Of a stretch of DNA of 64,000 nt, positions 24,747 through 33,224 are shown in pieces. The stretch's first letter is position 1. Each line of letters begins with the position of its first letter. The translations under genes and the position numbers were made by a program. Origin of the DNA: Streptomyces sp. Ag109_O5-1 (GTDB taxonomy: Bacteria > Actinomycetota > Actinomycetes > Streptomycetales > Streptomycetaceae); NCBI RefSeq assembly GCF_003814875.1, contig NZ_RKQF01000001.1, positions 248,001-312,000 on the forward strand, in the 5' to 3' direction. The notes beneath the pieces are model-generated. The model ran no database searches. It was given only the letters and a program-made list of their open reading frames with translations, and was not told where the DNA came from.

Positions 24747-25568
24747 ATGACCGTCCAAGACGTCGACCGGGTGAGCTTCGTCCAGGAGTGGGAGGAGTGG
24801 CACCGGCAGAAGGAGGCGGTGCTCGCGGGCCCGCACGGGTTCCTCGCCATCACCGGCCTGCACTGGCTGGACGGGGAACCCACCCGGTTCGAGGACGCGC
24901 CGGGCGCCTGGTCGAGCACGGCGGAGGGGGTGGTGGTCGAGCTGGCGGAGGACGAGGAGATCACCGTCGACGGGCATGCGGTGCGCGGCCGCCACGACTT
25001 CGGAGTCCTCGCCGAGCGCGCCAGTGTGTACGCCGGCTGGGGCGATACGGTGATCGAGGTCGCCAAGCGCGGCGGACACGACATCGTGCGCCCCCGCCAC
25101 CCCGGCAACGCGCTGCGTACGGCGTTCACCGGGACGCCCGCCTACGAACCCGACCCGCGCTGGGTGCTCACCGGCCGCTTCCTGCCCTTCGACGCACCGC
25201 GCGCGGTGACGGTGGGCGCCGCGGTCGAGGGTCTGGAGCATGTCTACGACTCCCCCGGCCAGGTCGAGTTCGAACTGGCCGGCACGGCGTACCGGCTCAC
25301 CGCCTTCAACGGCAAGGCGCCGGGCGATCTGATGGTGCTGTTCACCGACCGGACCTCCGGCGTGACGACGTACGCGGCCAACCGCTCCCTGCAGATCGCC
25401 GCGCCCGACGGCGAGGGCGCGGTCACGCTCGACTTCAACCGCGCCGCCAACCTGCCCTGCGCCTACACGGACCTGGCCACCTGCCCGCTGCCACCGGCGG
25501 AGAACCGGCTGCCGGTCGCGATCGAGACGGGCGAGAGGATCCCGCTGGAGCGCGGCGGACGCCGTTAG
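24747..25568 (+). CDS. DUF1684 family protein
   Basis: ATG 24747 follows AAGGAG; earlier in-frame starts lack a ribosome binding site. The 273-residue soluble protein has the DUF1684 hallmarks: VSFVQEWEEWHRQKEAVLAGPHGFLAITGLHWLD near the start, and YAANRSLQI, VTLDFNRAANLPCAYTDLATCPLPP near the end. The biochemical role of the family is unknown. It is a single gene, followed by its own hairpin terminator. Confidence 0.88.
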   Translation: MTVQDVDRVSFVQEWEEWHRQKEAVLAGPHGFLAITGLHWLDGEPTRFEDAPGAWSSTAEGVVVELAEDEEITVDGHAVRGRHDFGVLAERASVYAGWGDTVIEVAKRGGHDIVRPRHPGNALRTAFTGTPAYEPDPRWVLTGRFLPFDAPRAVTVGAAVEGLEHVYDSPGQVEFELAGTAYRLTAFNGKAPGDLMVLFTDRTSGVTTYAANRSLQIAAPDGEGAVTLDFNRAANLPCAYTDLATCPLPPAENRLPVAIETGERIPLERGGRR

Positions 25569-25595
25569 AGAAAGCGCTCGCTGTCTGACTGTCGG

Positions 25596-25634
25596 ACGGA
25601 TCGCCGGGAACAAGCCAAGCGCCCGGCGATCCGT
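25596..25634. terminator. Hairpin terminator after DUF1684 gene
   Basis: ACGGATCGCCGGG (25596-25608) pairs perfectly over 13 bases with 25622-25634 around a 13-base loop. It lies 28 bases after the stop codon. Confidence 0.85.
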
Positions 25635-25794
25635 GCGTTGACCATCGATGGTTTTGGATGAGCTTTGTACCACTTTGAAGAAACCGCTTCACCGAAACAC
25701 CAGTCGAAGTCGATCGCTGGGTGTTAGAAATTGGCCACTGAACGTCGGGCTGCGAACAGCCCGCGCACGATTCTTGTTGTGAAATGGGACGGTC

Positions 25795-28056
25795 TTGTCC
25801 AAGCTCAGACCCCTGACCGGCAATTGGCGCGTCGCGAGACGCCTCCAGGCCATTCTGCTCATCCCGGTGCTCGTCGCCCTCGCGCTCGGCGGCATCCGGG
25901 TGAAGAACTCGATCGACACCCTCCAGGACGCCAACGACGCTGTAGGCGTCGCGGAGTTGGTGCAGGCGGCGAACGCCTACGCCAGCGACGCGATCAACGA
26001 GCGTGACGTCTCGGTCATCCCGCTCCTGGAGGGCAAGCGGAACGCACCGGCCGTGCTGGCGGCCCGCAAGGTCACCGACGCCGACGCCAAGGCGTTCGAC
26101 GCGGCGGTGGCCCGCGCGCCGAAGACGGCGGGCCTCCTCCGGCGGATCGAGCTGGTGCGGGCGGGCGAGAAGCAGCTGCCGACCGTGCGGGCCGCCGCGT
26201 TCACGTCCAAGATGTCGGGCGTGCAGACGGAGGAGAGCTATCACGCCGTCCAGCATCCGCTGATGGAGATCTCGAACGAGCTGGGCTTCGGAAGCAACAA
26301 CCAGGCGAGCTTCGGCCGCACCCTCTACGCCATCTCCCTGACCCAGGCGGCCGAGTCCCTGGTGCGCTCGATCGGCACGCATCTGCTGGTCGAGGACCGC
26401 GACGCGCTCGGCGAGGGCGAACTGCAGAACCAGCTCGGTTCGTTCAGCTCGTACGTCTACCTGGAGCAGGTGGGCCTCCAGGAGTACGCGGGCGCCGGTA
26501 CCGCCGGTGACATGACCCGGTTGCAGACGGCGCTGGCGGCCGCGCAGAAGAAGGGGGCGGCGCAGACGGCCAAGGCCGCCGAGGAGGCCAAGGCGGCGGG
26601 GCAGGCTTTCGTGACGCCGCCGAAGCTGGCCAAGATGCTCAGTGAGATCGCCACCGGTAAGCCGACCGAGGAGCTGGCCGCCGAGGGCATCACCCCGGAG
26701 TCGTTCTTCGCGGCGTCCGCGCTCTCCTTCGACGCCTACCGGAGCATCGAGGTCAATCTCACCGACACGGCGCTCGCCAACGCCCGGAGCATCGCGAGTG
26801 ACGCGCGCCGGGACGCGATCATCAACGGCACGCTCGCGCTGAGCGCCGTACTCGTGGCGTTCCTGCTCGCGGCGTGGGTGGCCCGTTCGATGAGCCGGGG
26901 CATGCGCCGGCTGAGCGCGTCGGCGATCGAGATCGCGGAGCAGCGGCTGCCGGCGGTGATCACCCAGCTGTCCCAGGCCGTGCCCGGCCAGGTGGACACC
27001 AAGGTCTCGCCGATCCCGATCACCAGCACGGACGAGATCGGCGAAGTGGCCCGCGCCTTCGACCATGTGCACCGGGAGGCGGTCCGGCTCGCCGCCGAGC
27101 AGGCCCTGCTGCGCGGCAACGTCAACACGATCTTCACCAACCTGTCCCGCCGCAACCAGTCGCTGATCGAGCGCCAGCTCGCCCTGATCACCGATCTGGA
27201 GGACCGCGAGGCCGACCCCGAGCAGCTGGCGAACCTGTTCAAGCTGGACCACCTGGCCACGCGGGTGCGCCGCAACGGCGAGAACCTCCTGGTGCTCGGC
27301 GGCGAGCGGCCCACCCAGCAGTGGGACCGACCGCTCCCCCTCGTCGACGTCATCCGGGCGGCGGCCTCCGAGGTGGAGCAGTACGAGCGGATCGAGCTGG
27401 CGGGCATCCCGGAGGCCGAGATCCACGGCCGTGCCGTCACCGACCTGGTGCATCTGCTGGCCGAGCTCCTGGAGAACGCCACCGCGTTCTCCTCGCCGCG
27501 CTCGACGGTCCGTGTCACGGCGACGCGGCTGCCCGACACCCGGATCATGATCGAGATCCATGACCAGGGCATCGGGCTGATGCCCGAGGACTTCGCGCTG
27601 ATCAACCACAAGCTGGCGAATCCCCCGACCGCCGACGCCGACGTCTACCAGCACATGGGCCTGTTCGTGGTCGGCAGGCTGGCCGACCGGCACGGCATCC
27701 GGGTCCAGCTGCGGCCGTCCTCCGCGGAGTCCGGTACGACCTCGCTCGTGATGCTCCCGGGCACCATCACCTGGCGCAGCGGCGCGGAGTCCGACTCCGA
27801 CACGCTGGCCCTGGCGGCGCTCAAGGCGCGCGCCACGCCCGGGCTCGCGGCTCTGCTCGCGAACGGGCCCGCCGACCCGTTCAGCCTCCACGAGGCGTGG
27901 GACGACGGCATCGGACGCCCCGCCGCGCCGACCGCCGCTGCCGTACCCGATATGCCGGCGCCGTCCGGCAGGTCCGCGCCGTCCGGACCGCCGGCGCCCT
28001 CCGAGCTGCCCCGCCGTACCCCGAAGCGGGGCCGCCGCCCCGGAAAGGACGGCTGA
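25795..28056 (+). CDS. Nitrate/nitrite-sensing (NIT) domain histidine kinase, CvnA-like
   Basis: An in-frame TGA at 25780 leaves TTG 25795 as the first usable start. The 753-residue protein has a first membrane span at about 19-36 (LQAILLIPVLVALALGGI), an extracytoplasmic NIT domain to about 330, a second span (TLALSAVLVAFLLAAWVARS, about 345-364), HAMP, a helical region with possible phospho-acceptor His in LFKLDHLATRVRRNGENLLVL, and an HATPase domain (LLAELLENATAFSSP, IHDQGIGLMPEDF). The tail is Pro-rich and ends in basic residues. These are the sensor components of Streptomyces conservons. The usual partners (roadblock protein, DUF742, GTPase) are not next to it, so this is an orphan. Confidence 0.88.
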   Translation: MSKLRPLTGNWRVARRLQAILLIPVLVALALGGIRVKNSIDTLQDANDAVGVAELVQAANAYASDAINERDVSVIPLLEGKRNAPAVLAARKVTDADAKAFDAAVARAPKTAGLLRRIELVRAGEKQLPTVRAAAFTSKMSGVQTEESYHAVQHPLMEISNELGFGSNNQASFGRTLYAISLTQAAESLVRSIGTHLLVEDRDALGEGELQNQLGSFSSYVYLEQVGLQEYAGAGTAGDMTRLQTALAAAQKKGAAQTAKAAEEAKAAGQAFVTPPKLAKMLSEIATGKPTEELAAEGITPESFFAASALSFDAYRSIEVNLTDTALANARSIASDARRDAIINGTLALSAVLVAFLLAAWVARSMSRGMRRLSASAIEIAEQRLPAVITQLSQAVPGQVDTKVSPIPITSTDEIGEVARAFDHVHREAVRLAAEQALLRGNVNTIFTNLSRRNQSLIERQLALITDLEDREADPEQLANLFKLDHLATRVRRNGENLLVLGGERPTQQWDRPLPLVDVIRAAASEVEQYERIELAGIPEAEIHGRAVTDLVHLLAELLENATAFSSPRSTVRVTATRLPDTRIMIEIHDQGIGLMPEDFALINHKLANPPTADADVYQHMGLFVVGRLADRHGIRVQLRPSSAESGTTSLVMLPGTITWRSGAESDSDTLALAALKARATPGLAALLANGPADPFSLHEAWDDGIGRPAAPTAAAVPDMPAPSGRSAPSGPPAPSELPRRTPKRGRRPGKDG

Positions 28057-28074
28057 GCCCCGGGGGCCCGGACG

Positions 28075-29250
28075 TCAGGGCGGCACGGGGCGCAGGGCTC
28101 GCACCACCGCCCAGACGACGGAGACGAACGGCACGGCCACGACGGCGCCGATCACCCCCGCGACGATGCTGCCCGCGATGACGGAGACGGCGACGACGAG
28201 GGGGTGCAGGCGTACCGCCCAGCTCATCACGAGGGGGTGCAGCACATGCCCTTCGAGCTGGCCGATGACGACGATCAGCACGAGGACGGCGACGGCGGTG
28301 AGCGGTCCGCGCCCGGCCAGCGCCACGACGGTGGCCACGCCGAGCGCGACCGGTGAGCCGACCAGCGGGATGAACGCGGCGAAGAACTCCAGCAGGGTGA
28401 GCGGCAGCGCGAGCGGCACCCGCAGCACGTACAGGGCGATGCCGACGAGTACGGCGTTGACGGCGGCCACGATGATGATGCCGCGGGTGTATCCGGAGAA
28501 CGTCCGCCAGGCCGCCCGGCCCGTCCGGTCCCAGGCGGGGCGGGCACCGGCGGGAAGCAGTTCCCGGCTCGTCCAGGCCCACAGCCGTTCGCCGGAGTGG
28601 ATGAAGAAGACCGAGGCGAAGAGCGCCAGCGCTCCCCCGGTGACCAGTTCGACGAGCGTGCCGAAGCCGCTCAGCGCCCTGCCGGCCAGGTTGGAGCGGT
28701 GGGCCTGGATGTAGTCCACGATCTGCTGCTGGAGATGCGACAGGGCGCCCGGGCCGAGCCGGAAGGGCGGCCGCTGGAGCCAGACCTCGATGCGGTGGAT
28801 GCCGCCGCGGAACTCGTCGGCCAGGGTCGACGACTCCTCCGCGACCGCGTTGCCGACCAGGGCCAGCAGCCCGAAGAACAGGCAGATGCTGCCGACCAGG
28901 CTCACGGCCACGGCGATCGGTCTGGGCAGCCACCGGCCGAGCAGGTCGGCGAGCGGTCGCAGCACCGAGGTGATGACCAGGGCCAGGAACACGGCCACGG
29001 CGATCAGCTGGAAGCGGCCCAGGATGATGAAGACGCCGTAGATGAGGATGCCGACCACGATGAGCCGCCAGGCGTAGGCGGCGGCGATCCGCAGGGCGGG
29101 GACGATGACGGCGCTGACGGAGGCGGCGGCACGCGGATCGCGGGCCCGCTCGGGGATCCATACCGCGCGGACGGCCCGGCGGCCGGGCGCCACGCCACGG
29201 GCCGGACGTGCCCGGCCCCGCCCGCGTGCCGGCCCGCCCGCACCCGCCAC
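28075..29250 (-). CDS. AI-2E family (PerM/YdiK-like) transporter
   Basis: This is a 391-residue membrane protein with about eight spans. Typical family features include paired spans at about 60-100, a long amphipathic loop (TLADEFRGGIHRIEVWLQ), then FFIHSGERLWAW, GYTRGIIIVAAVNAVLVGIALYVLRVPLALPLTLLEFFAAFIPLVGSP and the C-terminal QLEGHVLHPLVMSWAVRLHPLVV motif. The basic N-terminal 45 residues are not conserved in style, so translation may begin later. Substrates of this family are poorly defined (AI-2, Na+/H+). It is convergent with the sensor kinase gene, 18 bases apart. Confidence 0.85.
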   Translation of the reverse strand: MAGAGGPARGRGRARPARGVAPGRRAVRAVWIPERARDPRAAASVSAVIVPALRIAAAYAWRLIVVGILIYGVFIILGRFQLIAVAVFLALVITSVLRPLADLLGRWLPRPIAVAVSLVGSICLFFGLLALVGNAVAEESSTLADEFRGGIHRIEVWLQRPPFRLGPGALSHLQQQIVDYIQAHRSNLAGRALSGFGTLVELVTGGALALFASVFFIHSGERLWAWTSRELLPAGARPAWDRTGRAAWRTFSGYTRGIIIVAAVNAVLVGIALYVLRVPLALPLTLLEFFAAFIPLVGSPVALGVATVVALAGRGPLTAVAVLVLIVVIGQLEGHVLHPLVMSWAVRLHPLVVAVSVIAGSIVAGVIGAVVAVPFVSVVWAVVRALRPVPP

Positions 29251-29336
29251 CGCACCTCCCGCTGCTGGCCTCCGTCGCCTCTAGTGCACATTAGGGGCAA
29301 TTCAGGCGGCGGGTGAGGTGTGCTGCGCCAACGGGG

Positions 29337-30143
29337 TCAGCGGGGCGCCGTCGTGGAGACGGCCGTGCCTGCGGCTCGTTCGACGAGGTGCACGCCGTCC
29401 GGCATGGACGCGTTGCCGTCGGAGAGGACCGCGACGAGGTAGTGGTGGCCGCCGGCCGTGACGCGTCCGACGCTGTTGATGTCCCACAGGCCGGTGGCGG
29501 TACGCATGAGCCAGCCGTTCTTCAGTGCCCAGCCGGAGTCCGCGGCGGCCGAGACACCCCAGGACTGGTCGGCGGCGATCTCCGTCATCAGGGTGCCGAT
29601 ACGGTTTCGGGAGGCGGTGTCCAGCGGCGTGGAGCCAGTGCCGAAGATCGCGCGCAGCAGTCGTATCTGGTCACTGGCCGTGGTCCGGGTGAGCCCCCAC
29701 CTGCCGTCAGGGCCGCCCGTGGTCGAGGTCAGTCCGAGCCGCCTGTTCGCCGACTCCAGGCCGGGGGCCCGGCCGATGGCCCGCCACAGGGCGCTGGCCG
29801 CGTCGTTGTCGCTGTTGCGGATCATCACCTCCGCCTGGGCGCTCTCCCGTGCGGTGAGTTCGCGCTGGTGGTCCCGCGCGTGGAGCAGCAGCGCGGCGAG
29901 GATGTCGACCTTGACGATGCTCGCCGTGTCGTAGGGGGTGTCGTCGCCGTAGACCGCGGGTTCCCGGCCCGTGCCGTCCAGGTCGAGGACGGCGGCCGTG
30001 ACACGCGCCTTGCCCTGCGCCTGCACGGCGGCACGGAAGTCGCCCGAAGTGGAGTCTGCGGCGCTGTCGGCCATGGCCGCGGGCGCGGCTCCGGCGAACA
30101 GGGTCACCGCCATGGCCACGACGGACAGGGTTCGGTTGAGCAT
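29337..30143 (-). CDS. Secreted class A beta-lactamase-fold serine hydrolase
   Basis: ATG 30143 gives 268 residues with a signal peptide (about 1-27, ending AAMADS). Penicillin-binding-fold motifs are recognisable: S-I-V-K in YDTASIVKVDIL (the SxxK nucleophile), S-D-N in IRNSDNDAAS, and K-N-G in WALKNGWL, a variant of KTG. The Glu of the omega loop typical of true class A enzymes is not evident. It could be a transpeptidase-related hydrolase or a weak lactamase. The Asn in place of Thr in the third motif argues against efficient lactamase activity. Confidence 0.82.
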   Translation of the reverse strand: MLNRTLSVVAMAVTLFAGAAPAAMADSAADSTSGDFRAAVQAQGKARVTAAVLDLDGTGREPAVYGDDTPYDTASIVKVDILAALLLHARDHQRELTARESAQAEVMIRNSDNDAASALWRAIGRAPGLESANRRLGLTSTTGGPDGRWGLTRTTASDQIRLLRAIFGTGSTPLDTASRNRIGTLMTEIAADQSWGVSAAADSGWALKNGWLMRTATGLWDINSVGRVTAGGHHYLVAVLSDGNASMPDGVHLVERAAGTAVSTTAPR

Positions 30144-30376
30144 GGCGGGCGCCTCGGCAGTTCGGGTCGAAGGGACACAGAACTGCGAACGTAGACAAAA
30201 TGCCCGGACGGCGACGTGACGCCCGCCACGACGGGGCCGGTTTGTGAGCAGGGCAACAGAGGCGGATACCGAGGCAAATCTTCCGCTGCACGAAAGACAG
30301 ATTCCGCATGCCTCATCCGGGCCTGTCCGGGGGAAGAATGTGATCAGAGTGGCGGACCTGGCCTCTGGGAGGTGCC

Positions 30377-31828
30377 ATGAGCACATCGGCGGAACCGCGA
30401 GTGAGCGGTCTGGAGGTCAGGTCCATCGACTATGTGCCGCTGGACGAGCGGCACGGCAAACTGTGGCACCTGGGCCCGCTGTGGTTCATGTCCAACGCGC
30501 AGATCGCCACCCTTGCCGTGGGGCTGATCAGCATCACGGAGGGCGGCAATCTGATCTGGTCGCTGCTGGCGATCGTCGCGGGCACCCTGATCGGCACGTT
30601 CTTCATGGCCTTCCACTCGGCGCAGGGACCGCAGCTGGGCCTGCCGCAGATGATCCAGTCGCGGCCGCAGTTCGGCTATGTCGGGGCGCTGCTGGTGTGG
30701 CTGTTCGCGTATGTGCAGTACGCGGGCTTCAACGTGTTCAACACCATCCTGGCCGGTCAGGCCCTGCACACCACGCTCCACGGGAGTGTGAAGCTGTGGG
30801 TGGCCGTCGTCACCGTGATCGGACTCGTCGTGGCGCTGGTGGGCTACGACATCATCCACAAGGCCGAGCAGGTCCTGACGTACACCTTCCTGATCATCTT
30901 CGGGATCTTCACCGTCGGTGTCCTGGTCACCCTGCACTACCCGGCGGGCTCCTTCGACCTGAGCGCCTTCAAGGTCACCCCGTTCCTGGCCCAGTTCGGT
31001 GTGGTCGCCGGCTACCAGATCAGCTGGGCCATCTACGTGTCGGACTACTCTCGCTATCTGCCGCCGGACGTGACGGTCCGCAAGACGTTCTACTGGACCT
31101 ACTTCGGCTCGGCGCTCGGCGGTATCTGGCTGATGGTGCTCGGGACGCTGCTGGCCGCCTGGGCGGGCACCCACTTCGACACGATCCCGTCGATCAACGC
31201 GGCCGGGGACAAGATCTTCGACGGCTTCGGCGCGGTCGTGCTGCTGTTCTCCGCCCTGGGCCTGATCTCCGTGACCGCGCTGAACATGTACGGCGGTTCG
31301 CTCACCCTGATCAGCGCCATCGACTCGTTCAAACGGGTACGGCCGACGCTGGGGGTGCGCCTGCTCACCCTCGTCCTGACGGCGGTGCTCTCCCTGATCG
31401 GCGCGCTGGCCGCGACGTCCAACTTCCTGGCGAACTTCAACAACTTCCTGCTGCTGGTGCTCTATCTGTTCATCCCGTGGACCGCGGTGAACCTGATGGA
31501 CTACTACGTGGTGCGCAAGGGCCACTACGCGATCGCCGAGATCTTCAAGCCGAACGGCATCTACGGGCGCTGGGGCTGGCAGGGGATCGTCTCCTACCTG
31601 ATCGGGTTCGCCGTCATGATCCCGTTCTTCTCCGTCGGCACGCTGTTCGTCGGCCCCGCCGCCAAGGCCCTCGACGGCGCGGACATCTCCCTGTTCATCG
31701 GGCTGCCGGTCTCGGCGCTGCTGTACTGGTGGCTGACCCGCTCCATCGATGTCGAGGAGGAGACACGCGTCGCCGAGGCGGAGGCGGAGATGCTGGAGCG
31801 GGCGGCGCACGAGCACCGCGAGCCGTAG
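30377..31828 (+). CDS. NCS1-family cytosine/purine permease
   Basis: ATG 30377 follows GGGAGGTG. The 483-residue protein has about twelve membrane spans and the NCS1 pattern: WHLGPLWFMSNAQIATLAVGLISI at the start, ARGTLIGTFFMAFHSAQGPQLGLPQMIQSR-like substrate loop around residues 75-100, and VNLMDYYVVRKGHY late. The conserved GPQxGLPQMIQSRxQFG segment fits the cytosine permease (CodB/FCY) branch, so import of a nucleobase, allantoin or hydantoin by proton symport is expected. A charged tail (EEETRVAEAEAEMLERAAHEH) is cytoplasmic. No riboswitch could be recognised in the 233-base leader. Confidence 0.87.
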   Translation: MSTSAEPRVSGLEVRSIDYVPLDERHGKLWHLGPLWFMSNAQIATLAVGLISITEGGNLIWSLLAIVAGTLIGTFFMAFHSAQGPQLGLPQMIQSRPQFGYVGALLVWLFAYVQYAGFNVFNTILAGQALHTTLHGSVKLWVAVVTVIGLVVALVGYDIIHKAEQVLTYTFLIIFGIFTVGVLVTLHYPAGSFDLSAFKVTPFLAQFGVVAGYQISWAIYVSDYSRYLPPDVTVRKTFYWTYFGSALGGIWLMVLGTLLAAWAGTHFDTIPSINAAGDKIFDGFGAVVLLFSALGLISVTALNMYGGSLTLISAIDSFKRVRPTLGVRLLTLVLTAVLSLIGALAATSNFLANFNNFLLLVLYLFIPWTAVNLMDYYVVRKGHYAIAEIFKPNGIYGRWGWQGIVSYLIGFAVMIPFFSVGTLFVGPAAKALDGADISLFIGLPVSALLYWWLTRSIDVEEETRVAEAEAEMLERAAHEHREP

Positions 31829-31834
31829 GGGCTG

Positions 31835-32407
31835 TCAGCGCAGCTCGCGGCGGAGTGTCTCGAAGGCCGTGGGCCGCGCCAGGTCCCGCAGGGCCTGCCG
31901 GACGAGGCCGGCGCACTCGCGCGGGCCGTGGACGCTGGTGTCCACGTCGATGTCGTGCAGCCCGTGGGCGTGGACCGCGTCGTACTGCATGGCCGCCAGG
32001 CCCACCTGGCGGTCACCGCGCTGCCGCTCGCGCCGCTCCAGTTCGGGGAGCGGGCAGCGCACCCCGACCAGCAGGGTCTTCTGGGGTGTCAGCAGGTCCA
32101 GCAGGTCCAGGAGCCGCCAGCGCCTGCTGAGCGGATGGTCGACGACGACGTTGTTGCCCGCGCGGGCCATGCCGGCGACGGCCCGGTGGAAGCCCTTGGC
32201 GGTGCGGTCCACCTCGGCCTGGAGGTCCTCGTCGGCCATCTCCTGGCCGCCGCGCATCGCATGGAAGGCGTCGACGGGCATGTGGAACCAGGTGCCGTCC
32301 AGGATGCGCAGCAGCTCGGCGGCGATGCTCGACTTGCCGGAGCTGGAGGTGCCGTTCAGCAGGATGACGGTACCGGGCCCGCCCGTGTCCGGGATCTCGT
32401 CGTACAC
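31835..32407 (-). CDS. Chloramphenicol phosphotransferase-like (CPT) P-loop kinase
   Basis: GTG 32407-32405 is preceded five bases earlier by a perfect AGGAGG and gives 190 residues, close to the 178 of Streptomyces venezuelae CPT. An ATG at 32440 lacks such a signal. Walker A is LLNGTSSSGKSSIA. DAFHAMRGG, NVVVDHPLSRRWRLLDLLDLL and VGVRCPLPELERRERQRGDRQVGLAAMQYDAVHAHGLHDIDVDTS match the CPT family, including the Asp that activates the substrate hydroxyl. Members phosphorylate chloramphenicol or other small hydroxylated molecules; most homologues outside producers have unknown substrates. Convergent with the permease gene. Confidence 0.85.
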   Translation of the reverse strand: MYDEIPDTGGPGTVILLNGTSSSGKSSIAAELLRILDGTWFHMPVDAFHAMRGGQEMADEDLQAEVDRTAKGFHRAVAGMARAGNNVVVDHPLSRRWRLLDLLDLLTPQKTLLVGVRCPLPELERRERQRGDRQVGLAAMQYDAVHAHGLHDIDVDTSVHGPRECAGLVRQALRDLARPTAFETLRRELR

Positions 32408-32498
32408 CTGGCCTCCTTGCGGTTGTCGTGTCCCCACCATGATCGCAGAGAGGGCCGCTCCACAGCTCGCGTACAGCCCCCCGGGAGAGCATCGGGGC

Positions 32499-33224
32499 AT
32501 GTCTGACACCCTCACACCGGCGACGGGCGTGATCCGTGTGCTGATCGTCGACGACGAACCCGAGCTGACCGAACTGCTGTCGGTGGCCGTGACAGCGGCG
32601 GGCTGGCAGCCGTACGTGGCGCAGGACGGCTACGGCGCCCTGCGCGCCGCCCGCAGGTACGGCCCGCACGCTGTCGTCCTCGACGGCATGCTGCCGGACC
32701 TGGACGGGATCCAGGTGCTGCGCCGGCTGCGGTACGAGAACGCCCGGCTGCCCGTGCTGATGCTGACCGCGCGGGACGCGGTGGAGTACCGCGTCGACGG
32801 GCTGTCCTCCGGCGCCGACGACTATGTGACCAAGCCGTTCTCCCTGGACGAGGTGATGCTCCGGCTGAGCGGGCTGCTGCGCCGCTCCGGAGCCGGTGAC
32901 GTCGTCGGGGACGAGGGGGTGCGGGTGCTCGGCGACCTGGTGCTGGGCGAGCGGACCCGCGAGGTGCGCCGCGGCGGCACGCCGATCTCGCTGACCGCCA
33001 AGGAGTTCGACCTGCTGCGGTTCCTGATGAACCACCCCCGGCAGGTGCTCAGCAAGACGCAGATCCTCGACCACGTGTGGAACAGCTCGTTCGACGGCGG
33101 CGGAAACCTGGTGGAGGTCTACGTCTACGGACTGCGGGCGAAGATCGACAAGGAGCGTCGGCCGATGATCCACACCGTGCGCGGCGCCGGCTATGTCATC
33201 AGAGCCGCGGACGACGAGGCATGA
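32499..33224 (+). CDS. OmpR/PhoB-family response regulator
   Basis: ATG 32499 gives 241 residues. The receiver domain (about 12-125) has the acidic pair in VLIVDDEPELTEL, the phospho-acceptor Asp in AVVLDGMLPDLDG, and the switch Thr and Lys in MLTARDAV and YVTKPFSLDE. The winged helix (about 145-235) has LTAKEFDLLRFLMNHPRQVLSKTQILDHVWN and RRPMIHTVRGAGYVI. The stop overlaps the start of the sensor kinase gene (ATGA), so the pair is translationally coupled. It resembles the TcrA/CseB-type regulators of Streptomyces; the target genes are unknown. Confidence 0.92.
   Translation: MSDTLTPATGVIRVLIVDDEPELTELLSVAVTAAGWQPYVAQDGYGALRAARRYGPHAVVLDGMLPDLDGIQVLRRLRYENARLPVLMLTARDAVEYRVDGLSSGADDYVTKPFSLDEVMLRLSGLLRRSGAGDVVGDEGVRVLGDLVLGERTREVRRGGTPISLTAKEFDLLRFLMNHPRQVLSKTQILDHVWNSSFDGGGNLVEVYVYGLRAKIDKERRPMIHTVRGAGYVIRAADDEA

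Noticed and set aside
25435..27891. 818-residue minus-strand frame antisense to the sensor kinase
   Set aside because: Arg/Leu-rich antisense artefact of GC-skewed codon use; the NIT kinase on the plus strand is unambiguous.
30144..30376. Riboswitch upstream of the nucleobase permease
   Set aside because: The leader contains no recognisable purine or guanidine aptamer core; only a promoter and ribosome binding site are supported.
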